Assembly (NCBI RefSeq): GCF_034119865.1
Contig: NZ_CP139421.1
Coordinates: 1,426,001 to 1,490,000, forward strand
Reading direction: 5' to 3'
Length of the DNA stretch: 64,000 bases
Origin: Algoriphagus sp. NG3
Lineage (GTDB): Bacteria; Bacteroidota; Bacteroidia; Cytophagales; Cyclobacteriaceae
Position 1 is the first letter of the stretch; every line of letters starts with the position of its first letter. Made by a program: the position numbers and the translations under genes. Of this stretch, positions 1 through 8,803 are shown piece by piece. Below the pieces are notes generated by a model. That model did not search any database. It was not told the origin of the DNA and was given only the letters and a program-made list of their open reading frames with translations.

Positions 1-1196
1 TATTGAAACAGCAATGGAGCAAACTGAGTCAGATACACTCGCCAGTTTCTCCAGATATGGCCTCCTTCAGATTCTATATATTCATAGGGCATTCCCATAG
101 CATCCAGCTTAGCTCTATATTCCTTATTGGCATCGTATAGGAAATCGGTTTTCCCAATTGCGATCCAGTAAAGTTTGTAACCGTTATCCATTTGGGTTTT
201 CAGCGTACCTTCAATGTCACTGTAAACGCTGTTGGTAGCATCTTCTCTAGGCATGATTGCAGCAGAGAATAATCCCATGTAATCAAATGTGTCAGGATAA
301 AATCTGGAGATATGCATGGTATGATAGCCACCCATCGACAGCCCGGCAATTGCACGGTTTGTTTTGTCTGATTTTACCTGATAGTTGCTCTCAATGAATT
401 TGACTATATCCATGAAGTTGGCTTCGTAAGTCCCGTCCATAGTTTTTGGGATCATAAAGGCCGGCTTATACATGCCTTCGCTTCCCTCACCTGGGGCAGC
501 ATCCTGAATTACATTACCATTAGGCATGACTACTATCATAGGCTTTGCTTTGCCTTGGGCAATCAGGTTATCCATTATCTGAGCTGTTCTTCCCAATGCA
601 ATCCACGCTTCCTCATCACCACCTGCTCCGTGAAGTAGATATAATACTGGAAATTTTTCTTTTGATTGTTCATATCCCGGCGGGGTATAAACTGTCAGTC
701 TACGGTCCATTCCCAAACCGGGAGAATCATACCATCTGCGTGTGACCGATCCGTGAGGTACATCTTTTACTTTGTAAAGTGCAGCTTGACCTTCACCTAC
801 TAGAAACACATTGGTAACTGATGCTACATCGCGAATCAGGAATGGGTTGTTTGGATCAGTGATTTTGAGCCCATCTACAATAAATGAATAGCTATATAAT
901 TCAGGATCGAGAGATTCTGTAGTAAAAGACCAGATGCCTTTGTCATCTTTGGTCAGATCAGCAGATCCAGGTCCATCCATTTCTCCCATTGGGGTTTCCA
1001 TTTTGACTGTAGGGAGGAAATCACCTGTTACTTGCACCTTCTCGGCATTGGGGGCAAACATGCGGAAGGTAACCCTGCTGTCCTCATGGATTTCTGGAGA
1101 AGTGATCTGTTGGGCTCCAAATAAGGCTTCTTGGGCCTGTGCAGTTATTCCTATTAGGAATAGCAAGAGAAAGGAAAGGAGTAGGTTTTTGTTCAT
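1..1196 (-). CDS. Exported CE1-type esterase (alpha/beta hydrolase), 3' end at window edge
   Basis: The frame is open from an ATG at 1196 to the window edge, giving 398 codons followed by TA, so at most the stop or a few codons are missing. A signal peptide (ending AQAQ, about residue 22) is followed by an early beta-sandwich region of the esterase N-terminal/CBM48-like type (residues 25-130) and then an esterase D-like hydrolase domain. Visible parts are the oxyanion region LLHGAGGDEEAW, nucleophile Ser287 in GLSMGGYH, a candidate acidic residue in GKTDFLYD, and His380 in EGGHIWRNW near the end. The family (feruloyl and acetyl-xylan esterases, carbohydrate esterase family 1) removes ester groups from plant polysaccharides in the periplasm or outside the cell. 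The exact substrate is unknown. A xylose operon lies 33 kb away, which is suggestive only. Confidence 0.85.
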   Translation of the reverse strand, partial: MNKNLLLSFLLLFLIGITAQAQEALFGAQQITSPEIHEDSRVTFRMFAPNAEKVQVTGDFLPTVKMETPMGEMDGPGSADLTKDDKGIWSFTTESLDPELYSYSFIVDGLKITDPNNPFLIRDVASVTNVFLVGEGQAALYKVKDVPHGSVTRRWYDSPGLGMDRRLTVYTPPGYEQSKEKFPVLYLLHGAGGDEEAWIALGRTAQIMDNLIAQGKAKPMIVVMPNGNVIQDAAPGEGSEGMYKPAFMIPKTMDGTYEANFMDIVKFIESNYQVKSDKTNRAIAGLSMGGYHTMHISRFYPDTFDYMGLFSAAIMPREDATNSVYSDIEGTLKTQMDNGYKLYWIAIGKTDFLYDANKEYRAKLDAMGMPYEYIESEGGHIWRNWRVYLTQFAPLLFQ

Positions 1197-1765
1197 AAGA
1201 GAAGGGTTATTGGTTTTATTGTTTGGCGTAAAGTCATTTTCTAAACTTCTATTGTGTCATGATGACAATTACAGGAAATTCCTCAAGATTTCCAAATAGG
1301 TAAGCTTATTATCAAAAGTTAGGAAAACCCTGAGATGAAATGGGATACAACACTAGATAGTAATAGAATAGAATATGCGGGGAGTAGGGGGTGACTTGTA
1401 TTCTAGCGGACGAAGGGTGTCCAAAAACGTACAGATATATTTGTGGTAAAAACCCATTCACAGATACTCTGAAAATTTTTCAAATTAAATTTCCTTAACA
1501 TCCGGAAATCTGCGCAACCTCCTAAATACTTGGATTTCCTTATAACTGTCCGCTGGCAATACAGTCGGACAGAGAAGTGACCATATTTTGTACATGTTTT
1601 TAGAGAATTGAAGAGGTTTGTACGGAATTAAATTTCGGGTTCTAACTTTTTATTGATGTTTTGGAAATATTCTGTGATCTCCTGAGTGAGTTAAAATTTG
1701 GATTGGTATGCCCTTCGCATTAAGGATAGCACAACACAAAATCTAAAATTTTAAACCAACATATT
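1197..1765. other. Intergenic region, 569 bp
   Basis: Divergent spacer between the esterase and the small exported protein. It must carry the promoters of both. I see no perfect TAnnTTTG box, no hairpin with a T-run and no credible small reading frame. The 3' part is AT-rich. Confidence 0.5.
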
Positions 1766-2350
1766 ATGAAAACCTTATTAACAGTAGCATTAGCCAGCGC
1801 ATTTACTTTTAGCTCTTTTTTAGCCAGTGCAAGTGAAGATCTAAGATCACTTTCCACAGTAAATGCCAAAGACAAAAAAATCAATGTCACACTAAATGAA
1901 GGAGTAGGAACTGCAAAAATATCCATTTTGTCCCCTGAAGGAAAATTGCTTAGCAATAGAAAAGTACGGGTTAAAAATGAAAACCTATTGGTACCCTATA
2001 ATATGGAGCGCATGCCGGCTGGGGAATACCAGGTGAAGATCATCACGGATCAGGAAGAAGTAATCTATAAAGTGGCTACAACAGCCAAAGCAGAAGCTGC
2101 GGCTCTTCCCTTGATGGCTTATGGTAAAACAATAGATGAAAATACCGTAAGATTAACTGTAGTGGGACTGCTTGAGCCTGGAGTGGAAGTAGAAGTCTAT
2201 TCTAACGATTCTGGCAAAGTAATCCATTCAGAGCACATAGATCAGAATGAAGGGTTTATAAAAGACTTTTCCTTCACTAATTTTGAAACAAAAGACATTC
2301 ATTTGAAGGTTACGGACCTTAAAGGAAAAAGCAAAACACTTTACTTCTAA
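1766..2350 (+). CDS. Small exported protein with two sorting-domain-like beta units
   Basis: A 194-residue protein with a clear signal peptide (MKTLLTVALASAFTFSSFLA, cleavage near SA-SE). The mature part looks like two consecutive beta-sandwich units: residues 38-85 (ending PAGEYQVKI, the pattern of T9SS type A sorting domains, which end in aGxYxxxi) and residues 110-194 (ending in KVTDLKGKSKTLYF). No catalytic motif is visible. Similar small proteins are common in Cytophagales genomes but have no function that I know. It is a single gene followed by a strong terminator. The function is unknown; a secreted or surface role is inferred only from the signal peptide and fold pattern. Confidence 0.75.
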   Translation: MKTLLTVALASAFTFSSFLASASEDLRSLSTVNAKDKKINVTLNEGVGTAKISILSPEGKLLSNRKVRVKNENLLVPYNMERMPAGEYQVKIITDQEEVIYKVATTAKAEAAALPLMAYGKTIDENTVRLTVVGLLEPGVEVEVYSNDSGKVIHSEHIDQNEGFIKDFSFTNFETKDIHLKVTDLKGKSKTLYF

Positions 2351-2375
2351 GCATTAATAAGCCAACTATTATCAA

Positions 2376-2407
2376 GAGCTCAGATTTCAAATCTGGGCTT
2401 TTTTTAT
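2376..2407 (+). terminator. Rho-independent terminator after the small exported protein
   Basis: Stem AGCTCAGATTT / AAATCTGGGCT with a one-base turn in the middle, followed by seven Ts, 26 bp after the stop codon of the gene ending at 2350. Confidence 0.85.
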
Positions 2408-2512
2408 GTTTACTGCGTATAGAGAACCTAACTCAATGAGCGCAGTCAGAAGTTTATTTTAATCTTTTTATAATGCAAATGTGGACAAAGAAACCAATGA
2501 CTTATAATCTAT

Positions 2513-3166
2513 TCAGAGTATATGATTCTCCATTGCAAATCTTTGCCTGAGCATTACCTTTCTGCGCACGATCCAAATCGCCACTGCTATATTCGGAATC
2601 CAGCAAAGCCAAGCAACTATTCTGTAGGCAGGAATAAATTCTCCTTGGTGTAAGGTGATTAATAGCGGGAGCCAGATTCTTAGTGTTACTGCCGCAAAGC
2701 ATGCCGCATAGCTAAAGATCATCCAATCTTCGTGTGCATCAAAGTCATGCTTTTTGGCGGTAAACCATCCCATCATCGTGGTGAAGAGCCAGATGACTCC
2801 CAAGGATACGAAACCCAGAACACTTGCCATTCCGCCTGTGGCATGAATCCCAATGTAAATCCCGGCGATGCTACTAAAAAATGCCGCCGTAACATATCCC
2901 ATCCCGATTCTCTTATGAAGCTTTCTATTCCTGTCCCGAAAAGCTTTTGGAAACTGAACCCAGCCGATTAAAAGTGCTATTCCTCCCAACACTATATGGG
3001 TGTAGAAGGCAGTGTTCCAGAGGGGATTGCTGAGCAGTTCGGCGGTTTTGGATTGTAGTAATCCGAAGTTTCTGTCCAGAATGAAATACAGGATAGGATA
3101 CAGGCCTACTACAGTACAGAGTAATCCAAATATCCACCAGAGGATTTTTTTCAGAATAGGCTTCAT
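2513..3166 (-). CDS. DUF2306 family membrane protein
   Basis: 217 residues with six or seven hydrophobic segments spread over the whole length and no signal peptide distinct from the first one. The pattern H-(x)n-G near residue 57, then RNRKLHKRIGMGYV around residue 80, and AHEDWM near residue 143, is that of DUF2306 (conserved histidines at membrane ends). No biochemical role is established for this family as far as I know. It sits at the end of a minus-strand run, 25 bp after the AHSA1-like gene, so the two may be co-transcribed. The family call is fairly firm; the function is unknown. Confidence 0.8.
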   Translation of the reverse strand: MKPILKKILWWIFGLLCTVVGLYPILYFILDRNFGLLQSKTAELLSNPLWNTAFYTHIVLGGIALLIGWVQFPKAFRDRNRKLHKRIGMGYVTAAFFSSIAGIYIGIHATGGMASVLGFVSLGVIWLFTTMMGWFTAKKHDFDAHEDWMIFSYAACFAAVTLRIWLPLLITLHQGEFIPAYRIVAWLCWIPNIAVAIWIVRRKVMLRQRFAMENHIL

Positions 3167-3191
3167 TGGTGAGTAATGTAATGTATTTTGG

Positions 3192-3689
3192 TTACTTGCT
3201 GGAAAGATATTTTTCTAACTGGTCGAAAGTTCCACCAAACCCCTGCTTCATATTATCTAAATTATCAGAGAATACCTTTTTGGATGCATCAGAAGCATTG
3301 TGGGGGAAGGATATCAGATCGATTCTAGTTTTGCCATCTTCTTCATTAAACTCCAGGTCTACTATCATTTCCAGTGGCCAGTCTGTGCCAAAAGGAACTT
3401 CCGGAGCTTTGACTGTTTCCCCAGCTTCATTGGAGAAAGAGTTGATAAACTGGATTTTAGATGGTTCATCCATTGCTATAAATCTCCATTTTGCCCACAT
3501 TTCATAGCCATCCTTATTTCTAAGGACAAAGTGAAATATTCCTTCCGGATGAAATTCAAAAGTTTTTACCTCCATCTCAAAACCTGTAGGTCCCCACCAT
3601 TGCTGTAGGCCTTCTGCTGTGGTAAATGCGTTATAAACCTGCTCTTGAGATTGGGCAAAGTATCGGGTTATTTCCAGTTGTGAGGACAT
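3192..3689 (-). CDS. SRPBCC / AHSA1-family protein
   Basis: 165 residues from the ATG at 3689. The in-frame ATG at 3725 would add 12 polar residues, and family members usually begin close to the first strand, here LEITRYFAQSQEQVYNAFT. The pattern (ITRYF, VYNAFTTAEGLQQWWGPTGFEM, then GTDWPLEMIVDLEF and a C-terminal helix KQGFGGTFDQLEKYL) is the START-like fold of the activator of Hsp90 ATPase homolog-1 group. Proteins of this group bind small hydrophobic ligands in a helix-grip pocket, but most bacterial members have no known role. It is cytoplasmic and probably co-transcribed with the following DUF2306 gene. Confidence 0.85.
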   Translation of the reverse strand: MSSQLEITRYFAQSQEQVYNAFTTAEGLQQWWGPTGFEMEVKTFEFHPEGIFHFVLRNKDGYEMWAKWRFIAMDEPSKIQFINSFSNEAGETVKAPEVPFGTDWPLEMIVDLEFNEEDGKTRIDLISFPHNASDASKKVFSDNLDNMKQGFGGTFDQLEKYLSSK

Positions 3690-3817
3690 ACTTATCTGAT
3701 TAGATTTAGAGAGATTAATATTCAAATTATGATTCTTTGTATTTACATATGTGAGATTTCTTCTTTTTTTGATTGACCAGGCAGGTTGTTCGCCGATCTA
3801 GGCAATACAAACTGAAA

Positions 3818-4396
3818 TTAAAGAATTCCCTGCAATCTCAAATGCTGAATCAGCATAATCGTTTTGGCATCTTTAATTTCTCCAGTAGCTATCATACCCA
3901 AGGCTTCTTCATAAGGCATTTCCAACACTTCAATATTCTCCTCTTCATGATCCACTCCACCTCCTTCGCTGACTTTCATGTCTTTGGAATATGCCGCGAT
4001 GAAGAAGTGTAGGATTTCTGTCACTGATCCAGGAGACATATAAGCTTCGAATACCTTTTTCACATCTTTGACTACATAGCCTGTTTCCTCCTCTGTTTCT
4101 CTACGGATGCAATCTTCCGCATTGTCCTTATCCAGTAGGCCGGCACAGGCTTCGATCATCATGCCTGATTGATTGCCATTGGTATAGGTGGGGAGGCGAA
4201 ATTGACGGGTGAGAATGACTGTTTTCTTTTCCACATTGTACAAAAGAATAGTAGCTCCGTTACCCCGGTCATATGCTTCCCTTTCCTGGGTTATTACCTC
4301 TCCATTTTTCTTAGTGAATTGGAACGTGATTTTTCGTAGGGTGTACCAATTATCTGAAAGTACTTCTGTTTTGAGAATTTTGATGTCTTTGATCAT
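3818..4396 (-). CDS. nudK: Nudix hydrolase, NudK-like GDP-mannose pyrophosphatase
   Basis: 192 residues from ATG 4396 ([20 protein letters not shown]). A TTG 24 bases upstream is open too but lies in the T-run of the preceding terminator. The Nudix box is intact: [22 protein letters not shown] matches Gx5Ex7REUxEExGU, giving the Mg-binding glutamates. The N-terminal DNWYTLRK and the sequence [16 protein letters not shown] are typical of the NudK/ADP-sugar pyrophosphatase branch. NudK hydrolyses GDP-mannose to mannose 1-phosphate and GMP. Substrate assignment within the Nudix superfamily is by resemblance only; ADP-ribose is the main alternative. It is a monocistronic minus-strand gene. Confidence 0.85.
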   Translation of the reverse strand: MIKDIKILKTEVLSDNWYTLRKITFQFTKKNGEVITQEREAYDRGNGATILLYNVEKKTVILTRQFRLPTYTNGNQSGMMIEACAGLLDKDNAEDCIRRETEEETGYVVKDVKKVFEAYMSPGSVTEILHFFIAAYSKDMKVSEGGGVDHEEENIEVLEMPYEEALGMIATGEIKDAKTIMLIQHLRLQGIL

Positions 4397-4412
4397 GCGT
4401 ATGTCTTCTGGT

Positions 4413-4448
4413 AAAAACAAACCCAGCCTTTGAGGTCTGGGTTAATTT
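4413..4448 (-). terminator. Terminator of the DSD1-type gene, minus strand
   Basis: On the minus strand: stem AACCCAGACC / GGCTGGGTTT around a short CTCAAA loop, followed by a T-rich tail. It lies 43 bp after the stop of the gene at 4491-5597, and its T-tail overlaps the TTG that could otherwise be mistaken for the nudK start. Confidence 0.8.
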
Positions 4449-4490
4449 TAAATTAATAATGCCTATTCGATTTTAGATTACTTAAACTTC

Positions 4491-5597
4491 TTACTGCAGA
4501 CTTCGTTCCGCATGGTCTATCATTTTTCCGTCCAGGGTCATGTATTCAGCCATCGCATCAGCGGTCATACAAGAATGCACCGGAAGAATCCCAAGGATAT
4601 CCCCAACTTTTACTTTAGAAAGTAACTCGTCTGAGGCCTTGATTAAACCATGCTCCTGGGAAATGCTTTTCAGAAAGGACCTCTGCTCAGGAATAGTCCA
4701 ACCATTTTCATTGAGGTAAACCACCTCCCCGAAGTTTTTCAGTCCATTTTCACCTACCAGAACATCCTTGGCAAGGTGGACGCCCCCACCATGAACCAGG
4801 ATTTCTTTTCGGTCTTTTTTGATATCTACTACTGGCACTGCCAGGCATACGGCAATATCTGTCCGCTCACAGCCACCCAGCTCAGCCTGCATCAGGTCAT
4901 AAAACACAAAATTGCCAGGCCCCATCTCGTCTATATCCTCAAAATCCTCCATCACCGCACAGCCAGGTGTATCGCCAATCCGGGTAACCAAAGTTGGATA
5001 TTCTGTGCTGTATTTATTTTTGAGCATTCCCAATGCATTTCTGGATTGTTCATAAATAGCCGGAATATCCGGCATATAATATGTATGTCCGGGATGTAAA
5101 TAAAACCCTTTGAACTTAAGGTTGTCTGACTTTCTTGCCAGCAACAAAATCTCTTCAATCAACCCGAAATCACTTACTTCTACACCAGTTCTTCCATAGC
5201 CTGCATCTATCTCAATGAAAAAACCCACAGGATGTTCTAATTGATCTACTAGCATCTGGGTAGTGGCGATGTTGATCAACTGTACCGAAATAGCCTGTTT
5301 CTTCGCTATTTGATTGAGTTTGGGTATTTCCAGTGGATTAAAAGGAAAAGCGATGTGAATATTCACCCAACCTTGACCACTTAAGTATTCCGCCATTTTC
5401 ATGGATGAAACGGTCACCTCTGTAATATTATATTCCTTGGCCCAATCACCAATTTGATTTGACTGCGCGGTCTTGAAATGCGGCACCAATTTCAAATCAT
5501 GACGTGCAGCTTTATCTGCCATGCGTTTGATATTTGCTCTACAGATTTTTTCGTCCAGCAGTAATGTAGGGGAGGATATTTGATCGAGGTAGCTCAT
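4491..5597 (-). CDS. DSD1-family PLP enzyme (D-threonine aldolase / D-serine dehydratase-like)
   Basis: 368 residues from ATG 5597 (MSYLDQISSPTLLLDE); the 38 codons upstream in frame have no family resemblance. An alanine-racemase-like TIM barrel carries the PLP lysine in VPHFKTAQS (about residue 40), barrel motifs EIDAGYGRTGV and GDTPGCAVM, and a C-terminal metal-site signature PVHSCMTAD with His and Cys. This layout is that of fold-type III metal-dependent D-threonine aldolases and eukaryotic-type D-serine dehydratases. It would act on D-3-hydroxy amino acids in the cytoplasm; which one cannot be told from sequence. It is divergent from alaS and has its own terminator. Confidence 0.85.
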   Translation of the reverse strand: MSYLDQISSPTLLLDEKICRANIKRMADKAARHDLKLVPHFKTAQSNQIGDWAKEYNITEVTVSSMKMAEYLSGQGWVNIHIAFPFNPLEIPKLNQIAKKQAISVQLINIATTQMLVDQLEHPVGFFIEIDAGYGRTGVEVSDFGLIEEILLLARKSDNLKFKGFYLHPGHTYYMPDIPAIYEQSRNALGMLKNKYSTEYPTLVTRIGDTPGCAVMEDFEDIDEMGPGNFVFYDLMQAELGGCERTDIAVCLAVPVVDIKKDRKEILVHGGGVHLAKDVLVGENGLKNFGEVVYLNENGWTIPEQRSFLKSISQEHGLIKASDELLSKVKVGDILGILPVHSCMTADAMAEYMTLDGKMIDHAERSLQ

Positions 5598-6157
5598 GAG
5601 TTGCAATTGAGTTTTATAAAATTTTATTGAAAGTAAGAAAGATTTACGAAGTAAGAAATCCGTTTTACAGCGAGTGTCCATGGAATGGGCTGAAGATAAA
5701 AGACAAAACATCTCTTGACTGACAAATGATTGAAATTGCAGTTTTGACTGTTGCTAATTGAGTCTGAAAGGTTAAGGATATTTTTCACAAATCCTTTGAG
5801 GTTTAAAAAAGGATTGGAAAACAAACTGTACTTAAATATGATGTTAAGCTCAAAGCCCAGTGCGGTGGCAGGGAAACTAATTTTCGTCTGAAAGCTATGA
5901 GAACTATGATTCTACGTTGTAAAAAGCAAAACCACATAGACACATAGGCAGACATAGTCCTGATCATGCCCTCATGATACACAGGTTCACTGCTCAAATT
6001 TTTGAGCGCTTTATGTCTTGTGCTATGGCGGGAGTATAGCTCGATGAGAAATTCACATCCCTATGCAGGTAACACCGTCATTTCTGCTAATTTTGTCCCC
6101 CAATCAAATCGCCTGATAATAGGCCAAAACAGCATTCTTAATTGCCTCAAAACCTCC
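5598..6157. other. Intergenic region, 560 bp, with one copy of a dispersed 19-bp repeat
   Basis: Divergent spacer between the DSD1-type gene and alaS. The alaS frame stays open 52 codons upstream of its real start, but those codons have no AlaS similarity. At 5929-5947 lies AAACCACATAGACACATAG, matching 17 of 19 positions with the minus strand at 58327-58345. No terminator and no clear promoter box are visible. Confidence 0.5.
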
Positions 6158-8782
6158 ATGGAAGCAAAGAAAATACGGAGCACCTTTATTGAGTTTTTCC
6201 AGTCAAAGCAGCATCATTACGTCCCTTCATCACCTATTGTGGTCAAAAATGACCCTACGCTGATGTTCACCAATGCGGGGATGAACCAGTTCAAAGACGC
6301 ATTTTTAGGTAATGAAACTGCCAAATATTCCCGTGTGGCCAATTCACAAAAATGCCTCCGGGTCAGTGGCAAGCACAATGACCTCGAAGAAGTAGGAGTG
6401 GACACCTATCATCATACCATGTTTGAGATGCTGGGCAATTGGTCTTTTGGTGATTATTTCAAAAAGGACGCAATCGCCTGGGCATGGGAGTTATTGACCG
6501 AGGTGTATGGACTGGACAAAGACCGCTTGTACGTGTCTGTCTTCCAGGGAGACCAAGGTGATAACCTGGGAATGGATCAGGAAGCCTATGATCTCTGGAA
6601 AGCCATAGTACCGGAAGACCGCATCATCATGGGTTCTAAGAAGGATAATTTCTGGGAAATGGGTGACGTGGGACCATGCGGACCTTGTTCGGAAATCCAT
6701 ATTGACTTAAGGTCAGAGGAAGAGCGGGCGCAGGTAGCCGGAAAAGACTTGGTGAATAATGATCACGAACAGGTGATTGAAATATGGAACTTGGTCTTTA
6801 TGCAGTTCAACCGGGTTTCTGACGGAAGTCTGAAGCCATTGCCTGCCACTCATGTGGATACCGGGATGGGTTTTGAGCGACTGGTAAGGGCTATCCAGCA
6901 AAAATCTTCCAATTACGATACGGATTTGTTTGCTCCTTTCCTGGCTGCATTGGCTAAGAAATCAGGGAAGGTTTACGGGGAAGATTTGCCTACAGATATT
7001 GCCTTTCGGGTGATTGTGGACCATATCCGAGCGATATCGTTTACCATAGCAGACGGACAATTGCCTTCCAATAACAAGGCAGGTTATGTGATCCGTAGGA
7101 TTCTGAGAAGGGCCGTTCGTTATGGTTATACATTCTTGGGTTTCCACGAGCCATTTTTATATGAACTGACCGGGCTGATCGCTGACAATTTTGGGGATAT
7201 ATTCCCTGAAGTAAGACAGCAGCAGGAGTTTATTGCCAAAGTTATATTCGAAGAGGAATCATCCTTCCTTCGCACCCTGGACAACGGGTTGAAAATGCTC
7301 GACCAGATCAAAGCGGAATTGAGCGGGAAAGGTGAAAAAGTCATCCCGGGAAAAACAGCTTTTGAACTTTACGATACTTTCGGATTTCCGCTGGATCTTA
7401 CTTCTTTGATCGCCCGTGAAAGTGGTTTATCACTGGATGAAAAAGGTTTTGTACAGGAAATGGAAGCCCAGAAAACCCGCTCCCGCGCTGCATCTGAATC
7501 AGAAACAGGCGATTGGGTGATTGTAAATGAAGATAACGGAGTAGAATTCGTAGGCTATGATTACTTAAAAGCACATACACAAATCATCAAATACAGGGTG
7601 ATATCTGATAAAAAGGGGGACAAATACCAGGTCGTATTGGACAAGACCCCGTTTTATGCAGAAAGCGGAGGTCAGGTAGGGGATACGGGCTGGCTGATCT
7701 CTGAGACTGAAAAAGTCAGAGTGATCGACACAAAGAAGGAAAATGACCTGATTGTTCATTTTGTGGAAAAGCTTCCAACTGATCCCGAAGCTAAGTTCGG
7801 AGCTGAGGTTGATGCCGAAAAGCGTTATTTGACCGAGAACAATCACACTGCTACTCACTTGCTTCAGTCGGCTTTGAAAGAAGTTCTAGGGGATCATATC
7901 CAGCAGCGTGGCTCTTTGGTCAATCAGAACTTGCTTAGGTTTGATTTCTCCCACTTCAGTAAGCTTACTGATGAGGAAATATCTAAGGTGGAGGAAATTG
8001 TAAATAGTAAAATCAGGCAAAATATTTCTTTCTCGGAGCAGAGAAACGTGCCTATAGAAGAGGCTAAAAAACAAGGAGCTACCGCTCTTTTCGGTGAAAA
8101 ATATGGTGATTATGTAAGGGTAGTAACTTTCGACAGGGAATTCTCAGTAGAACTTTGCGGAGGTACACACGTACCTCAAACGAGCAAAATAGGTTTGTTC
8201 AAAATTGTTTCGGAAGGCTCCAGTGCATCGGGTGTCCGCAGAATCGAGGCGATCACAGCCAAGGCAGCAGAGGAATACTTCCGCAAACAGGATAACTTGG
8301 TGAAGGAAATCCAGGAATTGCTTAAGAATCCAAAGGACTTAATAAAGTCAATCGAATCGTTGATTCAGGAGAGAAATGAGCTTAAAAAGGAGATTGATTC
8401 CCTGCATTTGGAGAAAGCTTCAGGTGTAAAAACCGAACTTCTAAATAAGTTTGTAACAGGAGAGGGCATGAATATCCTCATTGCTCAGGTAGAATTGCCA
8501 AATGCGGATTCACTGAAAAAGCTGGCTTACGAACTGAAAAATGAAGTGGAAAATGCTTTCGTGATATTGGCCGCAAAAATCGATGACAAGCCCCAAATCG
8601 CAGTGATAATTGAGGAGGAGTTGGTAAAAAGCAAGGGTTTGAACGCAGGTCAGATCGTCAGGGAATTGGCAAAGGAAATCCAAGGAGGAGGCGGAGGACA
8701 GCCGTTCTTTGCCACTGCAGGTGGAAAAAATCTCGATGGACTGGCAAAAGTAGTGGACAAGGCCAGGGAGTTATATCTTTAG
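6158..8782 (+). CDS. alaS: Alanine--tRNA ligase
   Basis: 874 residues, the usual AlaRS length, starting at ATG 6158 (MEAKKIRSTFIEFFQSK); longer in-frame starts upstream are not supported by homology. It charges tRNA-Ala with alanine in the cytoplasm. Domains in order are a class II catalytic core (TNAGMNQFKDAFLG, then RVANSQKCLRVSGKHNDL), a tRNA-recognition helical region, the editing domain with zinc/editing ligands HTATH (His563, His567) and CGGTH (Cys667), a coiled-coil segment around residues 710-760, and a C-Ala domain ending with the glycine-rich GGGGGQPFFATAGG. gatB follows after 21 bp, so both translation genes are probably one transcript. Confidence 0.98.
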   Translation: MEAKKIRSTFIEFFQSKQHHYVPSSPIVVKNDPTLMFTNAGMNQFKDAFLGNETAKYSRVANSQKCLRVSGKHNDLEEVGVDTYHHTMFEMLGNWSFGDYFKKDAIAWAWELLTEVYGLDKDRLYVSVFQGDQGDNLGMDQEAYDLWKAIVPEDRIIMGSKKDNFWEMGDVGPCGPCSEIHIDLRSEEERAQVAGKDLVNNDHEQVIEIWNLVFMQFNRVSDGSLKPLPATHVDTGMGFERLVRAIQQKSSNYDTDLFAPFLAALAKKSGKVYGEDLPTDIAFRVIVDHIRAISFTIADGQLPSNNKAGYVIRRILRRAVRYGYTFLGFHEPFLYELTGLIADNFGDIFPEVRQQQEFIAKVIFEEESSFLRTLDNGLKMLDQIKAELSGKGEKVIPGKTAFELYDTFGFPLDLTSLIARESGLSLDEKGFVQEMEAQKTRSRAASESETGDWVIVNEDNGVEFVGYDYLKAHTQIIKYRVISDKKGDKYQVVLDKTPFYAESGGQVGDTGWLISETEKVRVIDTKKENDLIVHFVEKLPTDPEAKFGAEVDAEKRYLTENNHTATHLLQSALKEVLGDHIQQRGSLVNQNLLRFDFSHFSKLTDEEISKVEEIVNSKIRQNISFSEQRNVPIEEAKKQGATALFGEKYGDYVRVVTFDREFSVELCGGTHVPQTSKIGLFKIVSEGSSASGVRRIEAITAKAAEEYFRKQDNLVKEIQELLKNPKDLIKSIESLIQERNELKKEIDSLHLEKASGVKTELLNKFVTGEGMNILIAQVELPNADSLKKLAYELKNEVENAFVILAAKIDDKPQIAVIIEEELVKSKGLNAGQIVRELAKEIQGGGGGQPFFATAGGKNLDGLAKVVDKARELYL

Positions 8783-8803
8783 AAAACAGAAAAACACGAG
8801 CGG

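Noticed and set aside
934..1299. 121-codon plus-strand frame opposite the esterase
   Set aside because: It is antisense to a clear esterase frame with an intact signal peptide and active-site motifs; its own translation has no family pattern.
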